From a candidate division BRC1 bacterium HGW-BRC1-1 (GTDB lineage: Bacteria; Sumerlaeota; Sumerlaeia; Sumerlaeales; Sumerlaeaceae), in NCBI GenBank assembly GCA_002842095.1, contig PHCB01000006.1:67814-131813 (forward strand): a stretch of 64,000 nt of DNA. Direction: 5' to 3'. Position 1 is the first letter of the stretch, and each line of letters begins with the position of its first letter. Positions 62,080-64,000 of the stretch are shown piece after piece. The notes beneath the pieces are model-generated. The model saw nothing but the letters and a program-made list of their open reading frames with translations, was not told the DNA's origin and did not search any database. Both the position numbers and the translations under genes were made by a program.

Positions 62080-63999
62080 CTACACCACATACTGCAGCAG
62101 CGCGTCTTCGCTTTCTACTATGGGGATGAAGATGTCTACGATGGTGCCCATGCCTACGCGGCTGCGGATGGTTATGCGGCCGCGGTGGTCGTCTACTATG
62201 CGCTGGACCAGGGCCAGGCCAAGGCCGGTGCCCTGGGTTTTGGTGGTGTAGAATGGCGACCAGATTTTGCGTAGTTCTTCGCGGGGGATGCCGGAGCCGT
62301 TGTCGGCCACGCGGATGCGCACGTAGGCTCCGGCGTTTTGCGTGCGCAGCGTGATGACGCCCTTGTTACCCAACGCCTGCCTGGCGTTTTGCACCACGTT
62401 GAGCAGCATCTGTTTGATGAGCGATGAATCCACCACGGTCTCGCGCAGGTCCATGTCCAGCGCGGGGACGAGCATAATCTCGGACCCCTGAAGGTCTTCG
62501 CCGATCAGGTCCACGATGTCGCCCAGAATCTTGTTCAGGTTCACCTTCTCGAAGGCTGGCTTCACGTGGCGGGCGAAATCGAGCACGTCTTTGATGAACT
62601 TGTTCAGGCGGTCGACTTCCTCGATGATAATGCCCGTGTAGTGGCCCATGCGTTCGTCGGCTTGGGCCTCGGGGCGGCGCGCGATGCGCTGGGCGAAGCC
62701 GCGGATGGAGGTGAGGGGGTTGCGAATTTCGTGGGCCACGGTGGCGGCCATTTCGCCCAGGGCGGCCAGGCGCTCGTTCTTCACCAGCTCGTGCTGGGTG
62801 CGGCGCAGGGTGTCGTAGCTGTTGCTCAGCTCGCGGTTTTTCAGCTCGATCTGCTTGTACAGCCGCGCGTTCTCGATGGCCACGGCGGCCTGTCCAGCCA
62901 GGGCCATCATCATCTTGCGGTCGGCCACGCTGAACTCGCGCCGCTCGCCGGTGTATAGGCGAATGGCACCGATGGCCTTGCCCTTGGTGACCAGCGGCGC
63001 TGCGAGCAGGCTGACGATGCCCAGCTCCGTGGCGCGCGCGCGGTTGGCGAATCGCTCGTCGGTGCGCACGTCCTCCATGTAGAGCATGTCGCCACCCATG
63101 ACGAAATTCTCCACAAAACTTTCTTCCTGCAGCGCCATTTCGGGTCCGATGAAATGCTTGCCGGTGGTGGCGGCCATACGCACGAAGCGCCGATCGTCCT
63201 GCTCCATCACCAGGCGGATGCTGCACTCGCGGGCCTGAAACAGTTTTTTCGCGCGCGCCACCAGCAGCGTCAGCACGTCGTGGTAATCGAAGGCCGACGT
63301 GATTTCCTGCTGGATTTCGTACAGCAGCGAAAGCTCGCGATAGTGCTGCGCCAGTTCCTCGTGGTTCAGCGCGTTGCGGATCACCAGCGCGGCCTGGGCG
63401 GCCAGCGTGGTCAGCAGTTCCTCGGTCTCGGTGTCGAAGGGCGAGCAGCGGCGCGCCTGCATGTCGAGAACGGCCATCACTTCGTCATCGGCCATAAGGG
63501 GCACGGCCAGGCGGCATTCGAAATCGCGACTGATCACTCCATCCGCAGAACTGGTGGCGAGGGCCTGACGGGCGATGCCCGTGTGGCAAACCTCCACGGC
63601 CAGGTCGTCGGAATCCATCAGGTCCAGCGAGCGCTCCTCCACCGGCGACCCGAACGTGAACCGCGGCGAGAGTTGCTGGGTCTGGTGGTCCACCATGTAC
63701 AGAACAGTGCGGTCGGCATCGGTGAGATGGACCACCTCGCCCACGACCTGCTTGATCAACTCGGCGGGCTTCATGGTCGACGTCATGGCGATGCTGATCC
63801 GGTGAAGCGCCTGCAAACGGCTGAGGCGGCTCATGCGCGCGGGTGGTACCACCATGGGGTCGTCGCCAACCGTCGATTCAGCCTCTTCGAAATTCGCGAG
63901 TTGCTTTTCGGACTCGACCGCTTTGGCCGTGGGTTTCTTCGTGGCTTTGTCGGCCTTCTTTTTTGCGGACGAATCTTTGGTGGGTTTTGGCGGCGTCAT
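62080..63999 (-). CDS. GAF-GAF sensor histidine kinase
   Basis: 639 residues from an ATG at the window edge (63999), so an upstream start is possible. A basic Lys-rich N-tail, GAF 1 (about 65-215) and GAF 2 (about 230-375), a coiled linker, then HisKA with the phosphorylated histidine in VAHEIRNPLTSI and the ATPase domain: N box VVQNARQAL, G1 VADNGSGIP, G2 GTGLGLAL. No transmembrane segment, so a cytoplasmic sensor. No response regulator is next to it here. Confidence 0.93.
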   Translation of the reverse strand: MTPPKPTKDSSAKKKADKATKKPTAKAVESEKQLANFEEAESTVGDDPMVVPPARMSRLSRLQALHRISIAMTSTMKPAELIKQVVGEVVHLTDADRTVLYMVDHQTQQLSPRFTFGSPVEERSLDLMDSDDLAVEVCHTGIARQALATSSADGVISRDFECRLAVPLMADDEVMAVLDMQARRCSPFDTETEELLTTLAAQAALVIRNALNHEELAQHYRELSLLYEIQQEITSAFDYHDVLTLLVARAKKLFQARECSIRLVMEQDDRRFVRMAATTGKHFIGPEMALQEESFVENFVMGGDMLYMEDVRTDERFANRARATELGIVSLLAAPLVTKGKAIGAIRLYTGERREFSVADRKMMMALAGQAAVAIENARLYKQIELKNRELSNSYDTLRRTQHELVKNERLAALGEMAATVAHEIRNPLTSIRGFAQRIARRPEAQADERMGHYTGIIIEEVDRLNKFIKDVLDFARHVKPAFEKVNLNKILGDIVDLIGEDLQGSEIMLVPALDMDLRETVVDSSLIKQMLLNVVQNARQALGNKGVITLRTQNAGAYVRIRVADNGSGIPREELRKIWSPFYTTKTQGTGLGLALVQRIVDDHRGRITIRSRVGMGTIVDIFIPIVESEDALLQYVV

Positions 64000-64000
64000 C

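Overview
The window looks like a GC-rich bacterial chromosome interrupted by a large integrated element. A dcw cell-division cluster (mraZ, rsmH, an ftsL-like gene, a PASTA-containing ftsI, murE, murF, mraY) and a MurE carrying the DNPR motif point to meso-diaminopimelate peptidoglycan, as in diderm bacteria. I cannot name the phylum from sequence alone. A deep-branching group outside Proteobacteria is my guess.

Chromosomal left part (1 to 18.2 kb): the end of a sugar-binding protein gene and two MalF/MalG-type permeases; an opposite-strand set with a glycosyltransferase, a SAM methyltransferase and an RdgC-like protein; yajQ; the dcw cluster on the minus strand with an MraZ operator of four TGGGN boxes; tgt; and the 5' two thirds of comM.

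Integrated element (18228 to 54809, about 36.6 kb): comM is cut inside its Met-Asn-Pro/Cys-Pro-Cys codons. The only sequence shared by the two junctions is a TG dinucleotide. Joining the flanks at TG restores the comM frame, and the element ends form a 17/21 inverted repeat around TG. This is what a large serine recombinase would leave, and such a gene lies at the left end. Reading round the circle that excision would form, this recombinase runs in frame into the HTH regulator at the right end, so integration may change the recombinase C-terminus. The element carries two VirD4/HerA-type ATPases (one with a putative nuclease-like tail), a membrane protein, RadC, a SWIM-finger protein plus a RecB/Cas4-like nuclease, a primase with permuted domain order beside an AAA ATPase, a second large serine recombinase, a LexA-like regulator, two RuvC-like genes (one frameshifted), and a DUF932-like protein. 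I see no relaxase.

Cargo: (1) a four-gene cluster at 27.8-31.8 kb (GP88-like, guanylate-kinase/methyltransferase fusion, HhH-glycosylase-like, U32-like) that resembles no system I know and is my best candidate for an undescribed pathway; (2) a short type II CBASS (HNH-SAVED, CD-NTase, E2-SEC-C) followed by a zinc phospholipase-like gene and preceded by the LexA-like gene; (3) two giant methyltransferase genes, one with two methyltransferase domains; (4) a SLOG gene overlapping a zinc-ribbon/HEPN-like gene.

Right flank (54.8 to 64 kb): the comM 3' fragment, then a separate 2002-residue STAND NTPase with a Cap4-like nuclease domain (Avs type), a small secreted protein, and a GAF-GAF sensor histidine kinase. 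Most of the 37-61 kb stretch is therefore defence-related.
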